Source: Chloroflexota bacterium | Lineage (GTDB): Bacteria; Chloroflexota; Limnocylindria; Limnocylindrales; CSP1-4 | Assembly (NCBI GenBank): GCA_025935655.1 | Contig: JAICUV010000246.1 | Location: 1 to 5,104, forward strand | Length of the DNA: 5,104 bases | Direction of reading: 5' to 3' | In this document: positions 4,966 to 5,104 of the stretch, piece by piece | Layout: each line of letters opens with the position of its first letter | How positions within the stretch are numbered: the first letter of the stretch is position 1 | Translations under genes and position numbers: made by a program | Notes under the pieces: model-generated | Seen by the model: the letters and a program-made list of their open reading frames with translations, nothing else | Told to the model about the DNA's origin: nothing | The model's database searches: none

Positions 4966-5104
4966 CTAGCGGATCGGCTCCAGGTCCACGGTGCGCACGG
5001 TGCGGGCGCGGCCGGCCTCGGTGCGCACGGCGGCCGACGGGATGGCCCCGTTCGCCATGCGCTCGATGACGGCGATCTCGCCGGCGTACAGGCCGGTCCC
5101 CAGG
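4966..5104 (-). CDS. C-terminal 45 residues of an unrecognised protein (5' end outside window)
   Basis: Read from the right edge, this frame is open for 45 codons to a TAG at 4968-4966. Every sense codon ends in G or C, which is strong evidence of real coding in this genome. The peptide begins LGTGLYAGEIAVIERMANGA, continues through IPSAAVRT and closes with RTVDLEPIR. It is soluble in character, with a likely helix around AGEIAVIERMANG and an Arg-rich end in which VRT occurs twice, ten residues apart. I cannot assign a family from so short a tail. The small membrane-protein gene follows in the same direction about 120 bp downstream, so they may share a transcript. Confidence 0.7.
   Translation of the reverse strand, partial: LGTGLYAGEIAVIERMANGAIPSAAVRTEAGRARTVRTVDLEPIR
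4989..5030. repeat. Two direct copies of CGGTGCGCACGG, 30 bp apart
   Basis: Copies lie at 4989-5000 and 5019-5030, each centred on the 8-bp palindrome GTGCGCAC. They are inside the coding end of the right-edge gene, in the same reading phase, and give VRT twice, ten residues apart. The nucleotide identity slightly exceeds what the shared residues need, but coding constraint is a sufficient explanation. Confidence 0.35.

Noticed and set aside
4794..5069. Plus-strand open frame of 91 codons near the right edge
   Set aside because: It is opposite the partial minus-strand gene, whose codons all end in G or C. The plus translation is Arg/Pro/Gly-rich without motifs or a ribosome site.

Overview
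The window is a very GC-rich stretch of bacterial chromosome. Genuine genes have almost only G or C in third codon positions. Two genes have a TAnnnT -10 hexamer placed so that transcription would start at or next to the ATG (leaderless layout). This suggests a high-GC actinomycete-like bacterium (Actinomycetota, possibly Thermoleophilia). The phylum is an inference and no species can be named. I see no tRNA, rRNA, CRISPR array, insertion sequence or phage integration site.

Layout. (1) 1-1724, minus: a GT4-type glycosyltransferase whose coding frame runs off the left edge and carries an extra C-terminal region. (2) 1731-1827: a divergent intergenic region with a perfect 9-1-9 palindrome and a leaderless-type promoter. 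(3) 1828-2853, plus: a GSCFA-domain (SGNH-like) protein. (4) 2864-2885: a perfect hairpin in the 39-bp gap between convergent genes. (5) 2893-4185, minus: a nucleotide-sugar 6-dehydrogenase of the WbpA/TviB type. (6) 4186-4352: a second divergent intergenic region with a promoter for each side. (7) 4353-4706, plus: a very acidic 117-aa protein without assigned function. (8) 4664-4843, minus: a likely small membrane protein whose 3' end overlaps the acidic gene by 43 bp. (9) 4966-5104, minus: the last 45 codons of an unrecognised gene.

How the genes may work together. The glycosyltransferase, the NDP-sugar dehydrogenase and the GSCFA protein are what one expects in a cell-surface polysaccharide locus. 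The dehydrogenase would supply a UDP-HexNAc-uronic acid, the glycosyltransferase would transfer a sugar, and the GSCFA protein could add or remove an ester group on the glycan. That link rests on adjacency and family knowledge only. The genes are not in one operon: orientation alternates. The right-hand genes (acidic protein, small membrane protein, partial gene) have no visible connection to sugar chemistry.

No wholly new system is evident. The best leads are the C-terminal extension of the glycosyltransferase, the GSCFA protein paired divergently with it across a strong palindrome, the -10/N7/ATG layout shared by the GSCFA and dehydrogenase genes, and the acidic protein with its antisense-overlapping neighbour.
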